From: Reinekea marinisedimentorum
Lineage (GTDB): Bacteria; Pseudomonadota; Gammaproteobacteria; Pseudomonadales; Natronospirillaceae
Length of the DNA: 64,000 nucleotides
Assembly (NCBI RefSeq): GCF_004341165.1
Contig: NZ_SLZR01000008.1
Coordinates: 143,387 to 207,386, forward strand
Reading direction: 5' to 3'
The position numbers and the translations under genes are program-made. Shown here piece after piece: positions 17,692 to 26,294 of the stretch (within the stretch, counting starts at the first letter, position 1; each line of letters opens with the position of its first letter). A model generated the notes under the pieces. It did not search any database. It had not been told where the DNA came from and saw nothing but the letters and a program-made list of their open reading frames with translations.

Positions 17692-18741
17692 ATGATATCT
17701 AAAGCCAGTCTTTCAGACCTTAAGATCGATTTCGAAGTCCCTATTGCAGAGCGAGCAAGTGAGCTCAGCAGAGAGCAGGTTGCTCAGTATCACGATGAGA
17801 TTATTCCGCTGCTCAAAGAGCAGAATGCGGTATTGGTGGCTCACTACTATTGCGACCCTCTGGTGCAGGAGCTGGCAGAGAAGTCTGGCGGTTTTATTGG
17901 TGATTCCTTAGAGATGGCGCGATTTGGCCGTGATACCGAGGCCGATACTGTTCTGGTCGCCGGTGTGAAGTTTATGGGTGAAACAGCAAAGATTCTCAGC
18001 CCGGAAAAGCGCGTGCTGATGCCAACGCTGGAAGCGACCTGTTCTCTGGATTTGGGCTGCCCGGCAAAAGAGTTCAGTGATTTCTGTGATCAGCACCCGG
18101 ACCGGACCATTGTTGTCTACGCCAACACATCGGCTGCCGTGAAGGCCCGTGCTGATTGGGTTGTGACCTCAAGTATTGCCTTAGATGTGTGTGAGTATCT
18201 GGACCGCAAGGGCGAAAAGCTGTTGTGGGCTCCGGATCAACACTTAGGTTCTTATGTGCAGAAGCAAACCGGTGCCGATATGCTGCTCTGGAACGGCAGC
18301 TGTATAGTGCATGAGGAATTCCGTGCCAAGGGTCTGAAGGATATGAAAGCGATGTATCCGGAAGCTGCGGTGCTTGTGCACCCGGAATCACCGGATGCCG
18401 TGGTGGAACTGGCCGATGTCGTTGGCTCTACAACGCAGCTGCTGGAAGCGTCTGCAACTCTGCCTAACCCGCAGTTTATCGTTGCTACCGATCGTGGCAT
18501 TTTCTACAAGATGCAACAGCGTTCGCCTCAGAAATCGTTCATTGAAGCGCCTACCGGCGGTCAGGGTGCTCAGTGTAAGAGTTGTGCTCATTGCCCGTGG
18601 ATGGCAATGAATGATCTGGAGCGTATTAAATCTGAATTGGTTACGCCGGCTAACGAAGTTTTGGTTGCGCCGGAGCTTATTGAAAAGGCTGTGGTTCCGC
18701 TGAACCGTATGCTCGACTTTACCAGTCAGCGGAAGCGCTGA
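17692..18741 (+). CDS. nadA: Quinolinate synthase NadA
   Basis: NadA condenses iminoaspartate with dihydroxyacetone phosphate to quinolinate in de novo NAD synthesis and carries an oxygen-sensitive [4Fe-4S] cluster. The 349-residue protein contains [14 protein letters not shown], the cysteine segments [21 protein letters not shown] and [11 protein letters not shown], and SHP-type loops of the NadA fold. No clear ribosome site precedes the ATG. The 3' end overlaps the convergent protease gene by 16 bases. Confidence 0.97.
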   Translation: MISKASLSDLKIDFEVPIAERASELSREQVAQYHDEIIPLLKEQNAVLVAHYYCDPLVQELAEKSGGFIGDSLEMARFGRDTEADTVLVAGVKFMGETAKILSPEKRVLMPTLEATCSLDLGCPAKEFSDFCDQHPDRTIVVYANTSAAVKARADWVVTSSIALDVCEYLDRKGEKLLWAPDQHLGSYVQKQTGADMLLWNGSCIVHEEFRAKGLKDMKAMYPEAAVLVHPESPDAVVELADVVGSTTQLLEASATLPNPQFIVATDRGIFYKMQQRSPQKSFIEAPTGGQGAQCKSCAHCPWMAMNDLERIKSELVTPANEVLVAPELIEKAVVPLNRMLDFTSQRKR

Positions 18742-20027
18742 TAACGTCGTTCCATTTCTGTCAGCATTACTCGCCTGCGGGCGAGTAAATTGCTGCTCGT
18801 TTCATCCTGAATAACCCTTCTTAAAAACTGAATCGCTCTTTGCTCCTGCCCGGATTGCCAGAGTTCTTGCGCATACCATTCCGGGTGCTGATTCGGTTGG
18901 CAGTGCAGCGAAACCTCTCTCATGACCGAAATAACATCCAGCGTTACATAGTCTGAATTGATCAGGTCGCGAAATTCAAAGTAGCTGTCGCAGAGCCGTG
19001 CGGTATCGTCCGTTTCTTCCAGCAGTTCCAGCCTGCGGAGGTAGGCCGGTAAAAAGCCCCGATGCGCTGTGATCAGGTTGTCCAGATTGTTCAGGTGCCC
19101 GGTGGTGTCTTCGGTGCGGCTGTATTCATGCTCATACCAGCCAAACAGCACGTTAGGGTCTGTTTGCAGGCTTTCCGGTTGCCATCCGTCATACGGGCTT
19201 GCTGTGCGAACGCCTTTCTTTTGCAGAATGAAATACCGCAGAGCATCGAAGGCCGTGGGTTCACTGGCTTGCCCGGATTGCTCTGTCGGCTGCTGGTTAT
19301 CCAGACGTGCTGCCCGGGTACTGCCGTAAGGGTGGGTTTGCAGGAACTCATAAGATCGACTGCCCAGAGACGCGCTGGACAGGCGCTGAAAGAATGACCT
19401 TGCGGCGGTAGGGTCGTATTCACTTCCTTCCATCAGCTCCTGACCGTACTGGTCTGCCTCCAGCTCCATAGCCTGAGAGAAGTTGCGGCTGTTTTGACTG
19501 GCAGCAGCCATGGAGCCGAGCCAGGCCGCACTGGCAATGTCTGCGTTTTCCTGAGCAAAGAGAATGGCCAGTATAATGCCGGTCGTGGCCAGCCAGCGTT
19601 GGTCAGACTGGTTGTCAGTCAGGCGCAGAAAATGGTCGAGTGTCAGGTGAGACATTTCATGGGCAAGGACGGAAAGAAACTCATCTTCGGTGTCCGCGAA
19701 TTCCCAAAGCCCCAGGTGCAGGCCAATAAAATTACCCGGCATGGCAAAGGCATTCACACTCAGGCTGTTCATATTCACGATGATGGCGGTATCGAGCGGC
19801 TTCGGGCTTCGCAGGTTCAGGTCGAGAAAGCGCTGCTTTACCCAATATTCCGGCCAGAACTGGTTTAACAGGGCGTTTTTTCCGTTCAGGCCGCGAACGG
19901 CGTAATCGCGAAAGTCTTCACTTTCTACCGCTGTCCAGTCGATCTGACGGTCGCCAAAGTCGGCAAAGGCGGGTGCGCCATGAATCAGCAGTGTTGCCAG
20001 AAAAAGATTCTTAATTATATTTCGCAT
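18726..20027 (-). CDS. bepA: M48-family metalloprotease, BepA-like, periplasmic
   Basis: BepA-type proteases act in the periplasm on outer-membrane proteins, both degrading stalled LptD and helping its assembly. The 433-residue precursor has a signal peptide ([20 protein letters not shown]), an M48 zinc protease domain with [11 protein letters not shown] (HExxH) and the downstream ELEADQYG segment holding the third zinc ligand, and a C-terminal helical region that would be the TPR part. It is convergent with nadA and divergent from the HisA-like gene. Confidence 0.88.
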   Translation of the reverse strand: MRNIIKNLFLATLLIHGAPAFADFGDRQIDWTAVESEDFRDYAVRGLNGKNALLNQFWPEYWVKQRFLDLNLRSPKPLDTAIIVNMNSLSVNAFAMPGNFIGLHLGLWEFADTEDEFLSVLAHEMSHLTLDHFLRLTDNQSDQRWLATTGIILAILFAQENADIASAAWLGSMAAASQNSRNFSQAMELEADQYGQELMEGSEYDPTAARSFFQRLSSASLGSRSYEFLQTHPYGSTRAARLDNQQPTEQSGQASEPTAFDALRYFILQKKGVRTASPYDGWQPESLQTDPNVLFGWYEHEYSRTEDTTGHLNNLDNLITAHRGFLPAYLRRLELLEETDDTARLCDSYFEFRDLINSDYVTLDVISVMREVSLHCQPNQHPEWYAQELWQSGQEQRAIQFLRRVIQDETSSNLLARRRVMLTEMERRYQRFR

Positions 20028-20129
20028 GTAGATAGCAGATTGCTTAAACTTGGCGCTAGTTTAAATCATCTCAATTTAATTGCCGCAGCTAATTTTTGTG
20101 TGCAACAGACAGGCAGTAGACCATACCTT

Positions 20130-20885
20130 ATGAAATTCAGACCCTGTATAGACCTGCACGATGGTCAGGTAAAGCAGATTGTTGGTGGTTCGCTCAACGA
20201 CAGCGGACAGAACCCCGCGACTAATTTTGTCTCTTCAAAGCCCTCATCCTGGTACGCCAACCTGTACCGGGAAGACAATCTGCTGGGTGGGCATGTCATT
20301 AAACTGGGCGCCAACAATGATCAGCCTGCGAAAGAAGCGCTGGCAGCCTGGCCCGGTGGTTTGCAGATAGGTGGTGGCATTACTGCTGAAAACGCATCCG
20401 GTTGGATGCAAGCCGGTGCCGCAAAGATCATTGTCACCTCTTATGTGTTCAGTGAAGGCCGCGTCGACTTTTCCAGGCTGGAGAAACTGGTTTCTGAAGT
20501 CGGTAAAGAGAATCTGGTTCTGGATCTCAGCTGCCGGCAAAAGCAGGGGCAGTACTTTGTGGTCACTGACCGCTGGCAAACCTTTACCGATACTGCGGTT
20601 GATGCCGACTCGCTGGCGCAATTAAGCGACTACTGCTCGGAATTTCTGATCCACGGGGTCGATGTTGAAGGCTTGCAGCAGGGTATGGATGAAACGCTCA
20701 TTGCCTTGCTGGCCGAGAATGTCAGCATTCCCTGTGTTTATGCCGGCGGTGTGCGCTCGTTCGAAGATTTACAGAAGCTGAAAGCGGCGGGTAACGGTAA
20801 AATTGATGTGACGGTCGGTTCCGCTCTGGATTTGTTCGGTGGAAAGTTGCCTTACCGGCGCGTTGTTGATTTTTGCAACTCATGA
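20130..20885 (+). CDS. hisA: ProFAR isomerase HisA, eukaryotic HIS6 type
   Basis: HisA converts ProFAR to PRFAR in histidine synthesis. This 251-residue protein matches the eukaryotic HIS6 form rather than the usual bacterial HisA: FRPCIDLHDGQVKQIVGG at the start, TNFVSSKPSSWYANLY, GHVIKLGANNDQPAKEAL, LQIGGGI, LVLDLSCR, WQTFTD, EFLIHGVDVEGLQQGMDE, VYAGGVRSFEDL and VGSALDLFGG all have close counterparts in yeast His6. The start is taken at the ATG at 20130; the open frame continues 50 codons upstream, partly across the divergent protease gene, with no homology. No clear ribosome site is seen. The stop overlaps the TusA-like gene (ATGA). It interrupts an otherwise Pseudomonas-like gene order. 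Activity is inferred. Confidence 0.88.
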   Translation: MKFRPCIDLHDGQVKQIVGGSLNDSGQNPATNFVSSKPSSWYANLYREDNLLGGHVIKLGANNDQPAKEALAAWPGGLQIGGGITAENASGWMQAGAAKIIVTSYVFSEGRVDFSRLEKLVSEVGKENLVLDLSCRQKQGQYFVVTDRWQTFTDTAVDADSLAQLSDYCSEFLIHGVDVEGLQQGMDETLIALLAENVSIPCVYAGGVRSFEDLQKLKAAGNGKIDVTVGSALDLFGGKLPYRRVVDFCNS

Positions 20886-21169
20886 ACAACGATCAGCAGG
20901 AAAAGACGGGTGTCTCCATTATGAATTCTGACGAAACAGGTTCAGTTACTATTGATACAACCGGCATGAGATGCCCAATGCCGTTACTAAAACTGAAACA
21001 GGCACTGAATACCATCCGTGCCGGTGAATGTATTCAGCTGGTGTCGACCGATGCCGGTTCGCAGCGGGATATTCCGGCTTTTATAGCCATGACCAATCAT
21101 GAACTAAAGCAGCAATGCGAGCGCGAAGGCGAATACCGCTTTTGGGTTATTAAAGGAGACGCAGTTTGA
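20882..21169 (+). CDS. TusA-family sulfur carrier protein (PA1006-like)
   Basis: This 95-residue protein of the SirA/TusA fold carries the CPxP signature as TTGMRCPMPLLKLKQAL; the cysteine would hold a persulfide. The second half matches the family (STDAGSQRDIPAFIAMTNHEL). In Pseudomonas the protein in this neighbourhood (next to an M48 protease and a permease) has been linked to molybdenum homeostasis and nitrate respiration. It differs from the TusA proper at 41741. The ATG at 20882 overlaps the hisA stop by 4 bases; an internal ATG at 20921 gives a shorter alternative. Confidence 0.85.
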   Translation: MNNDQQEKTGVSIMNSDETGSVTIDTTGMRCPMPLLKLKQALNTIRAGECIQLVSTDAGSQRDIPAFIAMTNHELKQQCEREGEYRFWVIKGDAV

Positions 21170-22251
21170 AATTCCTTGGGGTCGTTAAGGACTTTTTCAC
21201 CAGATATTTTTCTGACGAAGAAGCGATTATTCTTGTTTTGCTGGCGCTGCTGACATGTATTCTGCTTTACATGTTCGGGTCAGTTTTAGCACCTCTTTTT
21301 GCGGCAATTATTCTTTCTTATCTGCTTTCTCCCATTGTTGATCGCCTGCAGAAATTTAAGGTGCCGCACACCCTGGCGGTCGTTCTGGTATTTCTGTTCT
21401 TCTTTGGCACTCTGTTTATTGCGCTGGTGACTATTATTCCGGCTCTGGTGAAACAGATCACTGCACTGGTGGGTGATATTCCTCAGATGATGCGGCATTT
21501 TCAGCAGGAGATCGCCAAGCTGCCTGAAAAGTACCCCGAAATAGTTTCAGAAGAGCTGGTACTGCAATGGGTTTCCAGTCTCGACCTGAATCAGGTCGGT
21601 CATCAGTTGACCGGATGGGTGCCGAATGTAGTGACATTCTCGCTGAATACGCTGCCGAGTGTGCTGGGTGTACTGGTTTACGCTGTGGTGGTTCCGTTGA
21701 TGGTGTTCTTTATTCTTAAAGACCGTGAATACCTTTGGGAGAGTTTCAAGTCGATGCTGCCGAGTCGTCGTCAGCTGATGAACCGGATTGCACTGGAAAT
21801 GAACCAGCAGATTGCCAACTATATTCGCGGCAAGTTCATCGAGATTCTGATCGTCGGTGGTGTCTCTTTTGTCACCTTTGTGTTGCTGGGCCTAAACTAC
21901 GCTGCTCTGCTTGCGGTTCTGGTTGGCTTCTCGGTGTTGATCCCCTACATTGGTGCAACGGTGGTGACCATTCCGGTGTTTGCTATTGGTGCCTTCCAGT
22001 GGGGCTTTACCTCGGAGATGTACGGGGTCATGGTGGCCTACCTGATTATTCAGATACTGGATGGCAACGTACTGGTGCCGTTGCTGTTCTCGGAAGCGGT
22101 TAATTTACACCCGGTGGCGATTATCGTTGCTGTCATTATTTTTGGTGGTGTCTGGGGCTTTTGGGGTATCTTTTTTGCCATACCGCTGGCGACGCTGGTC
22201 AAGGCTGTTGTGGGTGCCTGGCCTAAGCATATCAACGCTGAAGGTGCTTAA
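21166..22251 (+). CDS. AI-2E-family transporter (PerM-like)
   Basis: This 361-residue inner-membrane protein has about 8 membrane segments and the family patterns PLFAAIILSYLLSPIVDRL, VPLMVFFILKDREYLW, IANYIRGKFIEILIVGG and NLHPVAIIVAVIIFGGVWGFWG. The AI-2E exporter family (formerly UPF0118) includes PerM; the substrate is not predictable. The start is a TTG at 21166 with GGAG 7 bases upstream, overlapping the stop of the TusA-like gene (TTGA), so the two are coupled. Confidence 0.93.
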   Translation: MKFLGVVKDFFTRYFSDEEAIILVLLALLTCILLYMFGSVLAPLFAAIILSYLLSPIVDRLQKFKVPHTLAVVLVFLFFFGTLFIALVTIIPALVKQITALVGDIPQMMRHFQQEIAKLPEKYPEIVSEELVLQWVSSLDLNQVGHQLTGWVPNVVTFSLNTLPSVLGVLVYAVVVPLMVFFILKDREYLWESFKSMLPSRRQLMNRIALEMNQQIANYIRGKFIEILIVGGVSFVTFVLLGLNYAALLAVLVGFSVLIPYIGATVVTIPVFAIGAFQWGFTSEMYGVMVAYLIIQILDGNVLVPLLFSEAVNLHPVAIIVAVIIFGGVWGFWGIFFAIPLATLVKAVVGAWPKHINAEGA

Positions 22252-22268
22252 CTGCACGTTTGATCGAG

Positions 22269-22298
22269 CAGGCTGAATTGTCTTCAGCCTGTTTGTTG
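22269..22298. terminator. Possible bidirectional terminator between perM-like and bcp
   Basis: A 9-bp stem CAGGCTGAA/TTCAGCCTG with a 5-nt loop is followed by GTTTGTTGG on the plus strand. The right arm overlaps the last codons of bcp. The T-tract is moderate. Confidence 0.55.
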
Positions 22299-22772
22299 GT
22301 CTTCAAGTTCTAAGCGCTGCTCAATATAGCTGATCACTTCCTGAACGTGGTTTTTAACATCCACTTCCCGCCATTCCTTCGACAGAATGCCCTGCTCGTT
22401 GATCAGAAACGTGCAGCGGTTAAGGCTGACGATAGGCTTACCGAATAGTTCTTTTTCACGCAGTACGTTGAACATTTTGCATAGATTGCTGTTGCTGTCG
22501 GAAATCAGCTCAAATGGCAGAGCCTGAGATTTTTTAAACGCCTCGTGGCTTTCCAGCGAGTCTCTGCTGACACCGAACACCAGGGTGTTGGCCTTGCGAA
22601 ACCGCTCGTAATTGGCTGCAAAATTCTGGTTTTCAATCGTGCAGGCAGGCGTGTTGTTTTTAGGGTAGAAGTAAAGAATGATCCGATAACCTGTCAACGC
22701 TCTGAGTTGAACATTTTTATGACTTGTCGCGGGTACGATAAAGTCAGGTACAGCCTCACCGGTGTGAACCAT
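22284..22772 (-). CDS. bcp: Peroxiredoxin, Bcp/PrxQ family (1-Cys type)
   Basis: Bcp-type peroxiredoxins reduce hydroperoxides in the cytosol. The 162-residue protein has the fold motifs DFIVPATSHKN, LYFYPKNNTPACTIENQNF (peroxidatic Cys), VFGVSRDSLESHEAFKK and CTFLINEQGI. The resolving cysteine that E. coli Bcp has five residues after the peroxidatic one is replaced (ACTIENQ), so it needs another thiol partner. The start is placed at the ATG ending at 22772, with GGGAGG upstream; a longer frame adds 26 residues without homology. Divergent from dapA. Confidence 0.92.
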   Translation of the reverse strand: MVHTGEAVPDFIVPATSHKNVQLRALTGYRIILYFYPKNNTPACTIENQNFAANYERFRKANTLVFGVSRDSLESHEAFKKSQALPFELISDSNSNLCKMFNVLREKELFGKPIVSLNRCTFLINEQGILSKEWREVDVKNHVQEVISYIEQRLELEDQQTG

Positions 22773-22911
22773 GTAACCCTCCCTGTAGTTTGTATGATTT
22801 TTAGTCAGGCACAGTGAAGTATGGTCCATATTTTGATTTTTGCCAGTCAATCAGCTTGTGCTGCAGATGGGTGCTCAGTACCATTGCGCTATTGTGTAGG
22901 AGAGAATAATT

Positions 22912-23787
22912 ATGATCACCGGCAGTATCGTCGCTATTGTTACACCCATGAATACAGATGGCTCCATCGCCTGGGAGAGCCTGCAAAACCTGATTGAATT
23001 CCACATCGTAAACGATACCGCAGCCATTGTTATTGTCGGTACAACCGGCGAGTCTGCAACGCTGGATATGGATGAGCACGAAAAGGTCATTAAGTTCACT
23101 GTAGAAACCTGTGCCGGTCGTATCCCGGTGATTGCGGGTACCGGTGGTAACTCAACTTCCGAAGCGATTCACCTGACCAGCGCGGCCAAGCGTGTTGGTG
23201 CAGATGCAGCACTGATCGTAACCCCTTATTACAACAAGCCATCTCAGGAAGGCTTGTATCAGCACTTTAAGAAAATCGCGGAATCGGTCGATATCCCTCA
23301 AATTCTTTATAATGTACCGGGCCGCACGGCCGTAGATATGCTGCCGGAAACCGTACTGCGTTTGGCCGAACTGCCAAATATTATTGGTATCAAAGAGGCG
23401 ACCGGTGACATTGACCGCGCTAAATTCCTGGTTGAAAACGCACCGGAAGGCTTCGCGCTTTATACCGGCGATGACGCTACCGCGCTGGAGTTTATGCTCT
23501 GCGGTGGTCACGGCGATATTTCAGTAACAGCCAATGTTTCCCCCAAAGCGATGGCCAGTATGTGTAAGGCGGCTTTGGCCGGTGACCGCGAACTCGCTGA
23601 GCGCATTAATATGTCTCTGGAGTCGCTGCATAAAAGTCTGTTCCTGGAGTCTAACCCGGTTCCGGTTAAGTGGGCATTGAACCTTATGGGGTTGATTCCG
23701 GATGGTATTCGCTTGCCTCTGGTTCCACTGGATGCTCAATATCATGAAGCAGTCACCAACGCTCTGGCGGAAGCAGGTATCATCTAA
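22912..23787 (+). CDS. dapA: 4-hydroxy-tetrahydrodipicolinate synthase
   Basis: DapA condenses pyruvate and aspartate semialdehyde in the lysine/diaminopimelate pathway. The 291-residue TIM-barrel protein shows GTTGESATLDMDEH, the catalytic tyrosine in ILYNVPGRTAVD and the Schiff-base lysine in IIGIKEATGDIDR. A good ribosome site (AGGAGAG) precedes the ATG. It heads the dapA-bamC-MBL operon. Confidence 0.98.
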   Translation: MITGSIVAIVTPMNTDGSIAWESLQNLIEFHIVNDTAAIVIVGTTGESATLDMDEHEKVIKFTVETCAGRIPVIAGTGGNSTSEAIHLTSAAKRVGADAALIVTPYYNKPSQEGLYQHFKKIAESVDIPQILYNVPGRTAVDMLPETVLRLAELPNIIGIKEATGDIDRAKFLVENAPEGFALYTGDDATALEFMLCGGHGDISVTANVSPKAMASMCKAALAGDRELAERINMSLESLHKSLFLESNPVPVKWALNLMGLIPDGIRLPLVPLDAQYHEAVTNALAEAGII

Positions 23788-24366
23788 GTGAATTTAAAAC
23801 TCGTTACTTCTGTTGTTTTATGCGCAGCCCTGCCTTTGTTTGGCTGCTCCTCCAAGCCGATCTCCGTTGAGTACGATCCAACGCAAACCTCAACCACTGA
23901 CTGGTATCCGATTCCTGCAGATGCGCCGTCGACGGTTGAGTATACGGAATTTACAGTACCGCAGAACGAGGCGTTTGTTGGTGAGGCCAATGAAGTCCGG
24001 GAGCGTTCAGCGTTAATCGTTGCAGAGCTCAAAGACAGCCTGGGCAACAGCTCACTGCGGTTCAATCGTACACCATCGTCCACCTGGGAGCTGCTCGATG
24101 CCGCCCTGCAGGAACTCGAGGTCGCACTCGACGACAAGAACCGTTCCGAGTATCGCTTTGAACTGGAAAAAATCCGTAAACCGGGGCTATACAACCGGAT
24201 TATGGGCATTTACGAAGAACAGCTGAGCCTGGTTCTGATCCCTCAGGAAAACGACACCCTGGTGATTGTTGAAGGCGAGGGCGATGAAGTGCCATCTTCA
24301 CCGGTCGCAGAAAATCTGTTGCAGGATCTGTTTGCTCACTTCAAGAAAGGGCCTGCGGACCGCTAA
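23788..24366 (+). CDS. bamC: Outer membrane assembly lipoprotein BamC-like (short)
   Basis: This 192-residue lipoprotein has the signal and lipobox LFGC (Cys about 20) followed by a low-complexity stretch and one helix-grip-like domain (LRFNRTPSSTWELLDAALQEL, RIMGIYEEQLSLVLIPQENDTLVIVEGEG). Position directly after dapA, with the GTG start adjacent to the dapA stop, supports BamC (NlpB/DapX). E. coli BamC has about 340 residues with two helix-grip domains; only one seems to be present. The stop overlaps the next gene by one base. Confidence 0.75.
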   Translation: MNLKLVTSVVLCAALPLFGCSSKPISVEYDPTQTSTTDWYPIPADAPSTVEYTEFTVPQNEAFVGEANEVRERSALIVAELKDSLGNSSLRFNRTPSSTWELLDAALQELEVALDDKNRSEYRFELEKIRKPGLYNRIMGIYEEQLSLVLIPQENDTLVIVEGEGDEVPSSPVAENLLQDLFAHFKKGPADR

Positions 24367-25133
24367 TGAAAGTTGCTTCTTTAGGCAGTGGAAGCAAAGG
24401 AAATGCGACAATCATTGAAGCCGCCGATACCCGAATACTGATCGACTGCGGCTTCGGCCTGAAAGACATTGAACAGCGCCTTAAGAGTAAGGGCATTGCA
24501 CCGGAGAGCCTGAGCGCCATACTGGTAACCCACGAACATGGTGATCACCTGAAGGGTGCGCCGATGTTGGCTAACCGCTATCGTATTCCGCTATGGCTAA
24601 CTCATGGAACGGCGCGCTCGATCAAGCGCCCTGTGGCAACGTTAAACCTGTTTCATACCGGTCAACGGTTGTCGATTGGGGCGCTGGATATTCAGGCGGT
24701 GACCGTTCCTCACGATTGTGCTGAACCCTCTCAATTTGTGGTGCGCCATGGCGGCTTCAGCGTGGGGCTGCTCACCGATATTGGCTCTATAACCAATCAT
24801 GTCATCAAAGAGTTCCATCAGTGTGATGTATTGCTGCTGGAATTCAATTACGACCCCGAAATGCTGCAGAATGGCCCCTATCCGCCAAGCCTGAAGCGGC
24901 GGGTCAGCGGTAATTTCGGCCACCTGAGTAATCACCAGGCCGTTGCCATGCTGCAAACCGTGAACCGCGCCAGACTCCGTCATCTGCTGATTTCCCATAT
25001 CAGCGAGCAAAACAACGATGAGCAGTTGGTGCGCGAAATATTGGCGCCGGAACTGACAAATTTTGACCTTAATGTCGTCTTTTTATCGCAGCAGGATGGC
25101 TGTGACTGGATTCGACTGCAGTACGTTGACTGA
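24366..25133 (+). CDS. MBL-fold metallohydrolase (YycJ/PhnP-type)
   Basis: This 255-residue metallo-beta-lactamase-fold protein shows SLGSGSKGNATIIEA, the zinc motif VTHEHGDHLKG (HxHxDH), VPHDCAEPSQFVV, GLLTDIGSI and LLISHISEQNNDEQL. The family includes nucleases and phosphodiesterases; the substrate is unknown. It is the third gene of the dapA operon, a position occupied by an equivalent gene in Pseudomonas, where purC follows. purC is not present here. Confidence 0.9.
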   Translation: MKVASLGSGSKGNATIIEAADTRILIDCGFGLKDIEQRLKSKGIAPESLSAILVTHEHGDHLKGAPMLANRYRIPLWLTHGTARSIKRPVATLNLFHTGQRLSIGALDIQAVTVPHDCAEPSQFVVRHGGFSVGLLTDIGSITNHVIKEFHQCDVLLLEFNYDPEMLQNGPYPPSLKRRVSGNFGHLSNHQAVAMLQTVNRARLRHLLISHISEQNNDEQLVREILAPELTNFDLNVVFLSQQDGCDWIRLQYVD

Positions 25134-25309
25134 ATTTTGACTTCAGTTCGCCTCGGCTAAGTCCGTCATTTAAATGGCGTTGCACTCGCCGGTCCAGCCG
25201 TATTATCTGGCCTCTGACCCCAGGCCCGCCGGTAAAGGTTGAATTTTAATTAGACTTTTCATTTTTCAGTATTAAATTAAACAATGACCAGAACACAATT
25301 TGGGAAACA

Positions 25310-26128
25310 ATGATGAATAAATACCTTTTAGCCGCGTCGCTGGTATTGGCGGTGCCTTTTGCAAGTGCAAAACCAATGATCTCCATTGATGCCGGTGCTG
25401 GCTGGGGCACAAATGGCATTAACGATGACAGCACCCTGATGGATGGCACATTTGATCTGACGGGTGACAACAGCAGTAGCGAACCCTACGGCCTGAATCA
25501 GGAAGGCAACAGCGGCTTTTATGGCTGGATGAAGGTTTCCTGGCCGATCCTGCCGGATGTGAAAGTGAAGTATGAAAGCATGGTGCTGGAGGGGGACAGT
25601 AATTTCACCTATTCAGAAACGGTATATGGCGAAGATTTCGAAGTAAATGGTGACGTTTCCTCGGAACTGGATCTGTCTCACCTGGATATCGCACTGACCT
25701 ACGGCCTGCCATTACCGATGGTGGATATTGATCTGGGTATCAACGCCCGTTCTATGATCGGTGGCTTCAGTGCCGATTTTGAAAGCGACAGCGGAGATTC
25801 CAGCGTCGATGCACCGTTCAGCGATATCCCGCTGATCATTCCAATGGGCTACATCAGTGTCGCCGGTACGATTCCATCCACTGACATTAAGCTGAGTGGT
25901 GAACTGAGTGCGCTGCCATTTGGTGACTCCAGTGTTTCTGACTGGAATATCAAGGCAACCTGGTACGCACCACTGCCAACCAACATGCTGGCTCAGCTAG
26001 GCCTGGAAGCGGGCTACCGTTCTTTCAACATGACCATCGATGGCGAGCTGTTTGGTGAAGATGTTTCAGATTACGCAACCGATGTGACCGTGAGTGGTTT
26101 CTTCATGGGCGCTGCCTTCCACTTCTGA
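25310..26128 (+). CDS. Outer membrane beta-barrel protein, TIGR04219-like
   Basis: This 272-residue precursor has a clear signal peptide (MNKYLLAASLVLAVPFASA, mature KPMISIDAGAGWG) and a body of alternating amphipathic strands with a terminal aromatic (GAAFHF), typical of outer membrane barrels. It resembles the TIGR04219 family of marine gammaproteobacteria; function unknown. Monocistronic: about 175 bases of promoter region upstream and a terminator downstream. Confidence 0.75.
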   Translation: MMNKYLLAASLVLAVPFASAKPMISIDAGAGWGTNGINDDSTLMDGTFDLTGDNSSSEPYGLNQEGNSGFYGWMKVSWPILPDVKVKYESMVLEGDSNFTYSETVYGEDFEVNGDVSSELDLSHLDIALTYGLPLPMVDIDLGINARSMIGGFSADFESDSGDSSVDAPFSDIPLIIPMGYISVAGTIPSTDIKLSGELSALPFGDSSVSDWNIKATWYAPLPTNMLAQLGLEAGYRSFNMTIDGELFGEDVSDYATDVTVSGFFMGAAFHF

Positions 26129-26156
26129 TTCGCTGACAGCGTTACCCCGTTCAATG

Positions 26157-26186
26157 AATGCCCTGCTAAGCAGGGCATTTTTGTTT
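26157..26186 (+). terminator. Rho-independent terminator after the outer membrane protein gene
   Basis: The hairpin AATGCCCTGCTTAGCAGGGCATT-type (AATGCCCTG with CAGGGCATT) is followed by TTTGTTT. Confidence 0.92.
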
Positions 26187-26294
26187 GGCAGCTATTATTT
26201 CTGAGTATCACTTAACTCATGTCAGTTAAAGGCGTGTTGACCCCTGTGGGGTGATCTATATTGACTGAACCCTCTCAAAAAAAGGACATCGGCA

